Shown one piece after another: positions 15,632 to 23,734 of a DNA stretch of 33,643 nt. Under the pieces are notes generated by a model. That model was not told the origin of the DNA, did no database searches, and saw only the letters and a list, made by a program, of their open reading frames with translations. Numbering within the stretch: the first letter of the stretch is position 1; every line of letters begins with the position of its first letter. The stretch comes from Pseudomonas fluorescens (GTDB lineage: Bacteria > Pseudomonadota > Gammaproteobacteria > Pseudomonadales > Pseudomonadaceae), in NCBI RefSeq assembly GCF_902497875.1, contig NZ_CABVHY010000050.1:1-33643 (forward strand), in the 5' to 3' direction. Made by a program: the position numbers and the translations under genes.

Positions 15632-17146
15632 ATGACCACGTTTAAACAGATCGGTGTGATTGGCAGTGGGGCCATGGGTCGTGGTATTGCGCAGTTGTTC
15701 GCCAGCGCCGGTGTCGAGGTGCTGCTGCACGACAGCCGCGGCGAAGCGATCGAACAAGCCCTTATGCAGAACCGTGACCTGCTAGAGCGTGCCGCGGCCA
15801 AGGGCAAGATCAGCGCCGAAGCACTGGCCGGCACCCTGCAGCGCATGCGTGCGGCGCACACTCTGCAGGAACTGGCCGGCTGCGACCTGCTGATCGAGGC
15901 CATTGTCGAGAATCTCGACGCCAAGCAGAACCTGTTCCGTGAACTGGAAAAACTGGTCAGCCGCGACGCGGTGCTGGCGAGCAACACCTCGTCGCTGTCG
16001 ATCACCCTGATCGCCAGCGCTTGTGAATATCCGCAGCGGGTCGCCGGCTTTCACTTCTTCAACCCGGTCACGCTGATGAAGATCGTCGAGGTGGTGCGCG
16101 GTGAGCGCACCGACCCGCAGGTGATCGAGCGGCTGTCGGCGCTGGCGCAACACGCCGGGCATTTCGCCGCGGTGACGCCGGATTCTCCCGGGTTCCTGGT
16201 CAACCACGCCGGCCGGGCCTACGGACCGGAAGCGCTGCGCATCCTCGCCGAAGGGATCGCCACTCCCGCACAGATAGACCGCATTCTCAAGGACTGCCTG
16301 GGCTTTCGCATGGGCCCGTTCGAGCTGTTCGACCTGGTCGGCCTGGACATTTCCCATGCGGTGATGGAGTCGATTCACCAGCAGTTCTACCAGGATCCGC
16401 GCTACACCCCTTCAGCGCTGGTGCCCACGCGCCTTGCCGCTGGCTTGCTGGGGCGCAAGACCGGGCAGGGCTTCTATCGCTACCAGGACGGCCGTGTGGT
16501 CGAGGACACCCGGGTCGAGCTGCCACAGGTGGTGGTCGATCGGCCGTTCTGGCTGGACTGCCGTGATGAGGCGATGCGCGACAAGGTCGCCGCCGTGTTG
16601 GCGAGTGCCGGTGCGGTGCTGGAGCAGGGTCAACAGCCCAGCCCGAAGGCTATCTGCCTGGTCACGCCGCTGGGTGAAGATGCCAGCAGCGTGATCGCCC
16701 GCAAACAACTGCCTGTCGCCCGCAGCCTGGCGCTGGAAACCTTTGCCGGTTTCGACCTGCGCCGAGTGCTGATGCGTCAGCCGGGGCTGGATCCCGCCGT
16801 GCTGGCGCAGGCGCGGCAGGCGTTGGGCGCGGATGGCGTACCGGTGGAGGTGATCAACGACTCGCCCGGTTTCATCGCCCAGCGTGTGCTGGCCAGTATC
16901 GTCAACCTGGGCTGCGAAATCGCTCAGCGGCGTATCGTCGATCCAGTCACCCTGGATCGTGCGGTACAGCTGGCGCTGGGTTACCCCCACGGCCCGCTGG
17001 GCTTCGGTGACCACTACGGGGCGATGAAGATCGAGCAGATCCTGCACCAACTGCACCACCTCTATCAGGAACCGCGCTATCGGCTCAGCCCCTGGCTGCG
17101 TCGCCGCGTACAGCTCGGCCTGCCCCTGACCACTCCCGAGGAATAA
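15632..17146 (+). CDS. 3-hydroxyacyl-CoA dehydrogenase (PaaH/PimF dehydrogenase role)
   Basis: The 504-residue protein opens with the NAD-binding motif GVIGSGAMGRGIA (residues 8-20) and has the catalytic histidine at 141 in HFFNPVTLMKIVEVV. Next comes the first C-terminal domain, GFRMGPFELFDLVGLDISHAV and GRKTGQGFYRY. A second copy of that domain follows near the end (NDSPGFIAQRVLASIVNLGCEIAQ). This layout is that of PaaH-type dehydrogenases of phenylacetate degradation. Here it would oxidise 3-hydroxypimeloyl-CoA to 3-oxopimeloyl-CoA, supplying the step the shortened PimF-like protein cannot carry out. GAGGAG precedes the ATG and the thiolase gene starts two bases after the stop. Confidence 0.92.
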   Translation: MTTFKQIGVIGSGAMGRGIAQLFASAGVEVLLHDSRGEAIEQALMQNRDLLERAAAKGKISAEALAGTLQRMRAAHTLQELAGCDLLIEAIVENLDAKQNLFRELEKLVSRDAVLASNTSSLSITLIASACEYPQRVAGFHFFNPVTLMKIVEVVRGERTDPQVIERLSALAQHAGHFAAVTPDSPGFLVNHAGRAYGPEALRILAEGIATPAQIDRILKDCLGFRMGPFELFDLVGLDISHAVMESIHQQFYQDPRYTPSALVPTRLAAGLLGRKTGQGFYRYQDGRVVEDTRVELPQVVVDRPFWLDCRDEAMRDKVAAVLASAGAVLEQGQQPSPKAICLVTPLGEDASSVIARKQLPVARSLALETFAGFDLRRVLMRQPGLDPAVLAQARQALGADGVPVEVINDSPGFIAQRVLASIVNLGCEIAQRRIVDPVTLDRAVQLALGYPHGPLGFGDHYGAMKIEQILHQLHHLYQEPRYRLSPWLRRRVQLGLPLTTPEE

Positions 17147-17148
17147 GC

Positions 17149-18351
17149 ATGACTGCCTACATTTACGATGGTCTGCGTTCGCCCTTTGGCCGCCACGCCG
17201 GCGTCCTGGCCAGTGTGCGCCCCGATGACCTGCTGGCCGCGGTGGTTCGCGCCCTGGTGGCGCGTAACCCGTTCGCCGCGCAAGACTACGAAGACCTGAT
17301 TGTCGGCTGCACCAACCAGGCCGGCGAGGATGCGCGCAACCTGGGTCGCCACGCGGCCTTGCTGGCGGGACTGCCACCGGCGGTTGGCGGCCTGACCGTT
17401 AATCGCCTGTGTGGTTCGGGGCTGGCATCAGTGCTCGACGCCGCCCGTGCCGTGCAAGTCGGTGAAGGCGAACTGTTTATTGCTGGCGGTGCGGAGAGCA
17501 TGAGCCGTGCGCCCTTCGTCATCGCCAAGGCGCAAAGTGCTTACTCGCGGGATTTCCACGCCTTTGACAGCACCATCGGCGCGCGCTTCCCCAATCCGCG
17601 GGTGGAAGCCGAGTTCGGTGCCGATTCGATGCCGCAGACTGCCGATAACGTCGCCCGCGAGTTGGGTATCAGTCGCGAGCAAGCCGATACCTATGCGGCA
17701 CGCAGCCAGGCGCTGTTCGAGGCGGCGGTGCAGGACGGTTTCCATGCGGGCGAAATCCTGCCCATCGAAGTGCCACAAGGCCGCAAGCAACCGCCCAGGC
17801 TGGTCGAGCGCGATGAACATCCGCGCCCCGAGAGCGATTTCGCCAGCTTGTCGCGCCTGCGCCCGTTGTTCGAAGGCGGCGTGGTCACCGCCGGCAATGC
17901 CTCGGGGGTGAATGACGGTGCGGCCGCGTTGTTGATTGGCTCGCAGGCCATTGGCGAGCGGTACGGGCTGAAACCGCGCGCGCGAATCCTCGCCGGTGCC
18001 ATCGCCGGTGTCGAGCCGCGCCTGATGGGTCTCGGTCCGGTGCCAGCGATTGCCAAGGCACTGCAACGCGCCAGGTTGAGCCTGACCGACATGGACCTGA
18101 TCGAAATCAACGAGGCCTTTGCCGCGCAGGTGCTCGGCTGCGCCAAGCAACTTGGCCTGGCCTTTGATGATCCGCGCCTGAACCCCAATGGTGGGGCCAT
18201 TGCGATTGGCCATCCCCTGGGTGCCTCGGGTGCGCGCCTGGCTTACAGCGCGGTGCGCCAGCTGGAGCGCAGTGGCGGCCGATATGCGCTGGTCAGCCTG
18301 TGCATCGGCCTCGGCCAGGGCATCGCCTGCGTCATCGAACGCCTCGACTGA
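17149..18351 (+). CDS. Acetyl-CoA acyltransferase (3-oxopimeloyl-CoA thiolase role)
   Basis: This is a 400-residue type II thiolase. The nucleophile is Cys88 in VNRLCGSGLASV, the general base His355 in GHPLGASGARL, and the second cysteine Cys385 in LCIGLGQG. It resembles the beta-ketoadipyl-CoA thiolases PcaF and PaaJ, which act on dicarboxylic acyl-CoA. In this operon the expected reaction is cleavage of 3-oxopimeloyl-CoA with CoA to glutaryl-CoA and acetyl-CoA, the role given to PimB in R. palustris. The two-base gap after the dehydrogenase gene implies coupled translation. Confidence 0.92.
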   Translation: MTAYIYDGLRSPFGRHAGVLASVRPDDLLAAVVRALVARNPFAAQDYEDLIVGCTNQAGEDARNLGRHAALLAGLPPAVGGLTVNRLCGSGLASVLDAARAVQVGEGELFIAGGAESMSRAPFVIAKAQSAYSRDFHAFDSTIGARFPNPRVEAEFGADSMPQTADNVARELGISREQADTYAARSQALFEAAVQDGFHAGEILPIEVPQGRKQPPRLVERDEHPRPESDFASLSRLRPLFEGGVVTAGNASGVNDGAAALLIGSQAIGERYGLKPRARILAGAIAGVEPRLMGLGPVPAIAKALQRARLSLTDMDLIEINEAFAAQVLGCAKQLGLAFDDPRLNPNGGAIAIGHPLGASGARLAYSAVRQLERSGGRYALVSLCIGLGQGIACVIERLD

Positions 18352-18389
18352 ATAAAGCATCCACCCCACCTGAATTTGGAGAAACACCC

Positions 18390-19571
18390 ATGGCCAACAA
18401 GGCAAGCTTCAACTGGATCGACCCGCTGCTGCTCGATCAGCAACTGACTGAAGTGGAGCGCATGGTGCGCGATAGCGCCCAACAGTTCGCCGCCGACAAG
18501 CTGGCGCCACGTGTGCTCGAAGCCTTTCGCCAGGAGAAAACCGATCCTGCGATCTTTCGCGAGATGGGCGAAACCGGCCTGCTTGGCGCAACCATTCCTG
18601 AAGCCTACGGCGGCAGTGGCCTGAACTATGTGTGCTACGGGCTGATCGCCCGTGAAGTTGAACGTATCGACTCCGGTTACCGCTCGATGATGAGCGTGCA
18701 GTCGTCGCTGGTGATGGTGCCGATCAACGAGTTCGGCAACGAAGCCACCAAGCAGAAATATCTTCCCAAGCTCTCCAGCGGCGAATACATCGGCTGCTTC
18801 GGCCTCACCGAACCCGACCATGGCTCCGACCCGGGCTCGATGATTAGCCGGGCGAAAAAGGTCGACGGCGGCTACCGCCTGACCGGCGCCAAGATGTGGA
18901 TCACCAACAGCCCGATTGCCGACGTATTTGTGGTCTGGGCGAAGGACGATGCCGGTGAGATTCGCGGCTTCGTCCTGGAAAAAGGCTGGCAGGGCCTGAG
19001 TGCTCCGACGATTCACGGCAAGGTCGGCCTGCGTGCGTCGATCACTGGCGAAATTGTCATGGACAACGTGTTCTGCCCGGAAGAAAACGCCTTCCCGGAT
19101 GTGCGCGGTCTCAAAGGTCCGTTCACCTGCCTCAACTCCGCCCGTTACGGCATCAGCTGGGGCGCCTTGGGTGCTGCTGAAGATTGCTGGCACACCGCAC
19201 GCCAGTACTGCCTGGATCGCAAACAGTTCGGCCGCCCCTTGGCACAGACCCAACTGATCCAGAAAAAGCTGGCCGACATGCAGACCGAGATCACCCTGGC
19301 CTTGCAGGGCTGCCTGCGCCTGGGACGGATGAAGGATGAAGGCACGGCAGCGGTGGAAATCACCTCGATCATGAAGCGCAACAGCTGCGGCAAGTCACTG
19401 GATATCGCCCGTCTGGCCCGCGACATGCTCGGCGGCAACGGCATCAGCGACGAGTTCGGCGTAGCCCGTCACCTGGTCAACCTGGAAGTGGTCAACACCT
19501 ACGAAGGCACCCACGACGTCCACGCGCTGATCCTCGGCCGTGCTCAGACCGGCCTGCAGGCGTTCTTTTAA
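18390..19571 (+). CDS. gcdH: Glutaryl-CoA dehydrogenase
   Basis: The 393-residue enzyme matches the glutaryl-CoA dehydrogenase subfamily along its length. It has YRSMMSVQSSLVM with the arginine that holds the distal carboxylate, GLTEPDHGSDPGSM, and the catalytic base Glu372 in NTYEGTHDVHAL. It oxidises and decarboxylates glutaryl-CoA to crotonyl-CoA and CO2, handing electrons to ETF. GGAGAA lies before the chosen ATG. As the last gene of the plus-strand operon it connects ring cleavage to central beta-oxidation. Pseudomonads usually have another gcdH for lysine breakdown, so this is probably a pathway-specific second copy. Confidence 0.95.
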   Translation: MANKASFNWIDPLLLDQQLTEVERMVRDSAQQFAADKLAPRVLEAFRQEKTDPAIFREMGETGLLGATIPEAYGGSGLNYVCYGLIAREVERIDSGYRSMMSVQSSLVMVPINEFGNEATKQKYLPKLSSGEYIGCFGLTEPDHGSDPGSMISRAKKVDGGYRLTGAKMWITNSPIADVFVVWAKDDAGEIRGFVLEKGWQGLSAPTIHGKVGLRASITGEIVMDNVFCPEENAFPDVRGLKGPFTCLNSARYGISWGALGAAEDCWHTARQYCLDRKQFGRPLAQTQLIQKKLADMQTEITLALQGCLRLGRMKDEGTAAVEITSIMKRNSCGKSLDIARLARDMLGGNGISDEFGVARHLVNLEVVNTYEGTHDVHALILGRAQTGLQAFF

Positions 19572-19732
19572 CCGCACTCGGAACCGGTAAACGAATAGGA
19601 ACAGACTGCATTGATTCGATCCGGCTCGCCATCTGGCTGATGGACATGCGGGTCGTTATGGACACTGTGCTGGTGGCGCGAGAGGGGTGTTTGGTGCAGC
19701 AAAAGCGTTTATCTGTTGGTCAATCGTCGCGC

Positions 19733-19773
19733 CAGGAAAACCGGGAATCCTTATCCGGTTCCGGGTTTTCCTG
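19733..19773. terminator. Long imperfect hairpin after gcdH
   Basis: CAGGAAAACCGGGAA (19733-19747) pairs with TTCCGGGTTTTCCTG (19759-19773) at 14 of 15 positions around an 11-base loop. There is no clean T run after it, so it may stabilise the transcript end or be part of a repeat rather than act as a textbook terminator. Confidence 0.5.
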
Positions 19774-19892
19774 CTGGTTTTGCAACAGAGCAACGACAAA
19801 GTTTTCCGTTGCGGGAGCAGCGCTTAAGTTCAGGGGTTTCGACAGTCTGGACCAGGCCGGCCTTCATTCCTTTTAGCGCTTGTCCAGATAAG

Positions 19893-19919
19893 AAGGCAGC
19901 GGCTTGTGGCCGCTGCCTT
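19893..19919. terminator. Bidirectional terminator hairpin
   Basis: AAGGCAGCGGC and GCCGCTGCCTT form a perfect 11-base stem with a five-base loop. It lies between the plus-strand operon and the minus-strand MFS remnant. T residues follow on the plus strand, and the symmetry would serve both directions. Confidence 0.7.
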
Positions 19920-19961
19920 TCACTGTGGTTTGCTTTTGACTCGGGGAAAGACGTAGCCCGA

Positions 19962-20483
19962 CTATGCAGCTTCCTCTTTGACTTTGCTTTTCAACAGGAC
20001 GCGGTGAGGCACCGTTTCGCGCAGGAACAACGCAACGACCAGGCCCAGGACCGCGCCACTCAGGGCCAGGTAGAGGGTGTTTTCGATACCGTGGTGTTGG
20101 GCAATGTAGCCAGCCAGCGCTGGCGCAACACCGCCACCGAACACTTCCCCAATGCCGACGACCAGGCCAGTGGCAGTGGAGACCAGAGCCGGCGGCACTG
20201 ACTCGCTGGTGAGCGGGCCCACGGTCATGCAGATCATGCTGAAGTTGAAAAAAGTGGTCGCGAAGAGCAACAAGAACAGTTTCACCGGTTCGGCACCGGT
20301 TTGAATCATCAGCCACAGCGCCAATCCTGTGGCGAGGCAAGAAAGCAGTGCCACAGGTTTGCGTCCCAGACGGTCGGAGAGGGTGGGCATCACCACCATG
20401 CCGCAGAAACCACCGAAACCGATGGCCGACATGACGAACCCCATCTGCTGCATGCCCATATGCAGGTAATCGGTCAGGTAATG
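19962..20483 (-). pseudogene. MFS transporter, C-terminal part only
   Basis: The frame encodes the second half of a major facilitator: YLTDYLHMGMQQMGFVMSAIGFGGFCGM, then the loop motif SDRLGRKP, and about five membrane segments before the end KSKVKEEAA. Upstream of YLTDYL (about 20480) the reading frame continues but the residues (LTGRLEGDSTRREV) no longer look like a transporter, so the first six membrane segments are lost. The first internal ATG is at 20459. The fragment cannot form a full carrier. It sits just beyond the terminator of the catabolic operon, where an importer for the pathway acid would be expected. Confidence 0.75.
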
Positions 20484-20871
20484 AACCTCCCTGCGCGTTG
20501 AATCACCCTCGAGTCGTCCCGTGAGCTTAAATCCCTCTTGGAGCCAATGGCCGGCCGTTCGTGCGGGTCAAGCATGGTGATACGAAGCCCTGGGTGCGAG
20601 TGAGTACAGTTGTCAGCTTGTTGGTCGTTCGGGCAATTATCATCGGCGATGATGCCGTAGCTGCGATCAGGCGCTTAAGAGAGATAGTGGACGGTTATAC
20701 CGAAACGATCTGTGACGCGGACAACGAGTTTTTTATCATGTAAAAGGAGCGCAAAATGAGCGACTGGACGTTCGAATAACGTGTCGCCATCTCGGGCACC
20801 ACGGGTAAGGACATTTCACCGAATACCGATAAGCGCTTTCGCTGTCGACTGCAGGGGCCGGGGGAGGCGCT
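20484..20871. other. Recombination scar between MFS remnant and patatin gene
   Basis: No complete gene is visible. A plus-strand frame ends at 20743 with the residues AIRRLREIVDGYTETICDADNEFFIM. It is followed by AAAAGGAG and an ATG at 20756 that opens MSDWTFE before a stop. This looks like the end of one decayed gene and the start of another. Neither fragment was recognised. The stretch probably marks where the front half of the MFS gene was removed. Confidence 0.4.
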
Positions 20872-22065
20872 TTGAAACCATTCCTACTCAGACCAAGTGC
20901 CTCAACTCTGAACATGTTGCTGCAAGGGTGCCTGCAACGCCGTGACGCTGTGCCGCCAGCTTTAACGGAAAAAGCGCTCATCCCTGGCATTCCAAGTGCT
21001 CGCTACTGGCTAGACCTGGATCTGACTTCGTTCATCCAGGATGCAAGTCAGGCCAACATTCGCGAGCGCGAGGCGCTCGTCAGAGCAGGGAAGCCAAACG
21101 ACATCCTGCCGTTGGCAAGTATGCTGGCCGTTTCAGGTGGCGGCGACGCAGGCACATTTGCGGCGGGACTTATTGCGGGATGGACCCTGCATGGGACTCG
21201 ACCTATGTTCAAAGTCGTCACGGGCATCAGCGCTGGGGCCCTGGTCGCCCCTTTCGCTTACCTGGGGCCCCGGTACGACAGCGTCATTCTGGGTATCTCC
21301 AACGCAATCGGTCCAAAAGACTTTTTCCATTCGCGAAATGTCCTGACCCGTCTTGCCAGCGACGGTATGGCGAACAGCAAGCCACTGTCGCGGCTCATTG
21401 CAAAGTACGTCACTCCCGAGGTGCTTGCGGCGATCGCGTCGGAATACGCAAATGGACGGCTGCTGATGATCGGCACAACCGACCTTGATTCAGCGCGGCC
21501 AGTCACTTGGAACATGGGGGCTATTGCCTCCAGTCAAGCACCGGGAGCGCTCGAGCTCTTTCGCAACATCATGGTCGCGTCGATGAGTATTCCCGGCGCA
21601 GTCTCACCGGTCATGATCGATGTCGAGGTTGACGGCCATCAGTTTCAGGAAATGCACGTGGACGGAGGGGTCATCACTCAGGTGTTCCTTTACCCACCTG
21701 GCACCGTGATGGCGCTGAATCAAGTCCACGGAACATCTTATCGACATGGACGTCATTTCTATGTCATTCGCAATGGGAGACTGGAGCCGCAATGGTCCGG
21801 GACCAAGCGCCGTACGTTGAACATCGGCGGTCGAGCCATCAGTGCATTGATTCAAACTCAGGGGATCAGCGACCTGGATCGAATTTACCGTATTGCGCTG
21901 CAGGATGAGGCGGACTTCAATCTTGCGTACATCGGCTCCGACTTCTACTTTCCTCGCAATCAGAAATTCGATGGCGAGTACATGAAGCGTCTATTCGATT
22001 ACGCCTTTCAACTCAGCGCTAAGGGCTATCCGTGGCATAAATCACCGCCGCGCGAGAAGACGTGA
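20872..22065 (+). CDS. Patatin-like phospholipase, possible lipoprotein
   Basis: The 397-residue protein has all patatin landmarks. The glycine-rich oxyanion loop is VSGGGDAG (residues 87-94), the nucleophile Ser120 sits in VTGISAGAL, and the partner aspartate is in HVDGGV. The family hydrolyses acyl chains from phospholipids or other lipids with a Ser-Asp dyad. The start is TTG, chosen because GGAGG stands a few bases upstream; no earlier ATG fits. The first 20 residues end LLQGC, which resembles a lipobox with Cys20, so membrane anchoring is possible though the hydrophobic stretch is short. It stands alone, bounded by scar sequence before and an operator-like repeat after. Substrate is unknown. 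Confidence 0.88.
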   Translation: MKPFLLRPSASTLNMLLQGCLQRRDAVPPALTEKALIPGIPSARYWLDLDLTSFIQDASQANIREREALVRAGKPNDILPLASMLAVSGGGDAGTFAAGLIAGWTLHGTRPMFKVVTGISAGALVAPFAYLGPRYDSVILGISNAIGPKDFFHSRNVLTRLASDGMANSKPLSRLIAKYVTPEVLAAIASEYANGRLLMIGTTDLDSARPVTWNMGAIASSQAPGALELFRNIMVASMSIPGAVSPVMIDVEVDGHQFQEMHVDGGVITQVFLYPPGTVMALNQVHGTSYRHGRHFYVIRNGRLEPQWSGTKRRTLNIGGRAISALIQTQGISDLDRIYRIALQDEADFNLAYIGSDFYFPRNQKFDGEYMKRLFDYAFQLSAKGYPWHKSPPREKT

Positions 22066-22127
22066 GAGGGGGAGCAGTCCACGGGAGAGGGCGAGGACCT
22101 GAGTTGAAATTACGTCAGGGTGAAATA

Positions 22128-22160
22128 TACACCTGTGTCAATATTATAGACACAGGTGTA
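22128..22160. promoter_or_regulatory. Perfect 12-base inverted repeat, operator-like
   Basis: TACACCTGTGTC and GACACAGGTGTA are exact reverse complements separated by nine A/T bases (AATATTATA). The spacer contains TATTAT, a five-of-six match to a -10 box. There is no T run, so this is more like a repressor site than a terminator. It lies 43 bases before the short frame at 22204, which resembles the start of a TetR gene. Confidence 0.55.
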
Positions 22161-22203
22161 CATTTTGCTTGCGTGGCTTCTGGTGACCGGCTAGGATCGA
22201 GCC

Positions 22204-22311
22204 ATGAACGAACAAACAAAAGCCGTAGAAACTGGCTGGAGAGGGTCGCTGCAACGCGTCTACTCCCGCCATGGCCATCTGGTGGATGAGGTTTCATCTA
22301 CCCCTGACTGA
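22204..22311 (+). pseudogene. Possible N-terminal stub of a TetR-family regulator
   Basis: A 35-residue frame begins MNEQTKAVETGWRGS, with AGGAT before its ATG. The phrase GWRGS resembles the N-terminal lead of a group of Pseudomonas TetR regulators, where it is followed by the helix-turn-helix. Here the likeness stops after about 15 residues and unrelated sequence runs to a stop. The intact inverted repeat upstream would fit the autoregulatory site of such a gene. The match is short, so a chance frame cannot be excluded. Confidence 0.3.
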
Positions 22312-22343
22312 CCGCGACTTCTGACTGACCAAGGCAGGTTCAA

Positions 22344-23183
22344 ATGATCAACGAACCCACGATAGGCATTATCGGTGGATCGGGATGGCTTGGCCGCTCG
22401 ATAGCCCTGGCAATGCTCGACAAGGCGTTTATAAAGCCCGGCGCGTTGGTGCTGTCGAACCGTTCTGCAAGCAATCCGTTACCGAGTGAAAAGTGGCCGC
22501 AAGTAACCGTCACGCGCAACAACCAGGAGCTGGTGGAGCGTTGTGATGTGGTCATCGTATCGGTACGCCCGGAACAATTTGCCGACGTGGAGATTTTCGC
22601 TGAAAACAGGCTGGTGATTTCCTTGATGGCCGGCGTGACCCTGGACGACGTGGTGCAGCGTACGGGCAGTCGGCAGGTGATTCGCGCCATGCCCAATGCC
22701 GCGGCAGAAATCGGCAAATCCTATACGCCCTGGTTGGCAGCAAAGGGTGTCACTGACGAGCAGAAAGCCTTCGCCCGCAGGCTGTTCGAAACCTTCGGCA
22801 GCGCCGATGAAGTCCTCACCGAAAACCATTTGAACTACCTGACGGCACTGGTCGGAACGGGACCGGCTTACCCGGCGCTGCTGGCTCGCAGCATGCTCGA
22901 ACACGCCTTGAGCAGTGGCTTGCCTCCCGCCATTGCCCAGCGTGCAGTGAGCGCCGTAGTGGTGGATGCCAGCCAGCTGATCGGCAATGGACACTCCGTC
23001 GACGAACTCTTGCAGGCGCTCATCAGCTACCGCGGCGTCACGGCTGCGGGCCTCGAAGCCATGCTCGCCGGCGGCTTCGATAAATCAATAAAAGCAGGTC
23101 TGGATTCGGCGACCTCAGTCGCCTGTTCCATGAATCCATTTGCCCATTCTGCTGACACCAAAGAAGGTCCGATGACGCGGTAG
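22344..23183 (+). CDS. Pyrroline-5-carboxylate reductase family protein
   Basis: The 279-residue protein has the dinucleotide-binding start GIIGGSGWLGRSI (residues 7-19), VIVSVRPEQFADV, IRAMPNAAAEIG and the helical dimer domain ALVGTGPAYPALLARSMLEHAL. These are ProC features, for NAD(P)H-dependent reduction of pyrroline-5-carboxylate to proline. The usual SPGGTT substrate loop is altered to SYRGVT, so it may be a paralogue with another imine or keto substrate rather than the housekeeping ProC. No classic ribosome-binding site is obvious beyond AAGGCAGG upstream. A strong terminator follows at 23273, and the gene appears to be transcribed on its own. Confidence 0.85.
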   Translation: MINEPTIGIIGGSGWLGRSIALAMLDKAFIKPGALVLSNRSASNPLPSEKWPQVTVTRNNQELVERCDVVIVSVRPEQFADVEIFAENRLVISLMAGVTLDDVVQRTGSRQVIRAMPNAAAEIGKSYTPWLAAKGVTDEQKAFARRLFETFGSADEVLTENHLNYLTALVGTGPAYPALLARSMLEHALSSGLPPAIAQRAVSAVVVDASQLIGNGHSVDELLQALISYRGVTAAGLEAMLAGGFDKSIKAGLDSATSVACSMNPFAHSADTKEGPMTR

Positions 23184-23272
23184 TCGACCCTTCTGAATTC
23201 TGGGCCGCAATCGCGTTTATGAATATAAAGTCGTTCTCGAAAGACGGGACTTAATCAGCCCCACGTATCAAG

Positions 23273-23294
23273 CCGCCTTCGGGCGGTTTTTTTT
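23273..23294 (+). terminator. Rho-independent terminator after the reductase gene
   Basis: CCGCC-TTCG-GGCGG forms a tight stem with a stable tetraloop, followed by eight T residues. It lies 90 bases after the stop of the pyrroline-5-carboxylate reductase-like gene. Confidence 0.9.
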
Positions 23295-23678
23295 GCGACC
23301 GGAGAAAACAACGGTCGCAGTCTTTAAAACGGTTCTGCGAGTGATGACCTCGAAAACTGCAAGCCCGACGAGGTCTCTGCATCGGCATCGAAGCTCCGGG
23401 AGCTGAGCCAGTTCAACGCTCACGGTCAGACGGAACAACCCGTCCGCGATCTTGCAGACGGGAAAATCCCTGCTTAACTCTGAATCAATGGTCAGTTAGT
23501 GACTCAATAGTCGCGATGATCATCCAGGCGCCCTCGCACTGTCGTTGCTTGCACTTGCTGCCAGGTTAAACCGGCGAGGGGGCTGTGTTGACGCATGAAA
23601 ATCGCCTGAAGTTATTAATGTGTTTGCCTGGCACTTCATTGTCAGGTCCACGTGTCCTGCTTTCTGCGATATGGCCCT
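23295..23678. other. Non-coding stretch upstream of phaG
   Basis: No frame with plausible composition and start was seen on either strand. It is presumably the upstream control region of phaG, with possible remnants of older sequence. Confidence 0.4.
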
Positions 23679-23694
23679 GTGAGCAATTGCTCAC
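23679..23694. promoter_or_regulatory. Perfect 16-base palindrome upstream of phaG
   Basis: GTGAGCAATTGCTCAC is its own reverse complement and ends 40 bases before the phaG ATG. Length and position fit a repressor or activator site for a dimeric protein. The regulator is not identifiable from the window. Confidence 0.5.
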
Positions 23695-23734
23695 GCTGTG
23701 CGTTTAGTCCAATGTGTTCCAGGAAGATAATGAC

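Noticed and set aside
18243..19253. 336-residue minus-strand frame opposite gcdH
   Set aside because: Antisense shadow of a strongly identified gene with no motif of its own. The same applies to frames opposite the 3-hydroxyacyl-CoA dehydrogenase (16412-17377) and thiolase (17428-18405) genes.
23628..23645. Sigma-54-like sequence TGGCACTTCATTGTC upstream of phaG
   Set aside because: The downstream half lacks the required GC and the spacing is one base short, so it is not a credible -24/-12 promoter.
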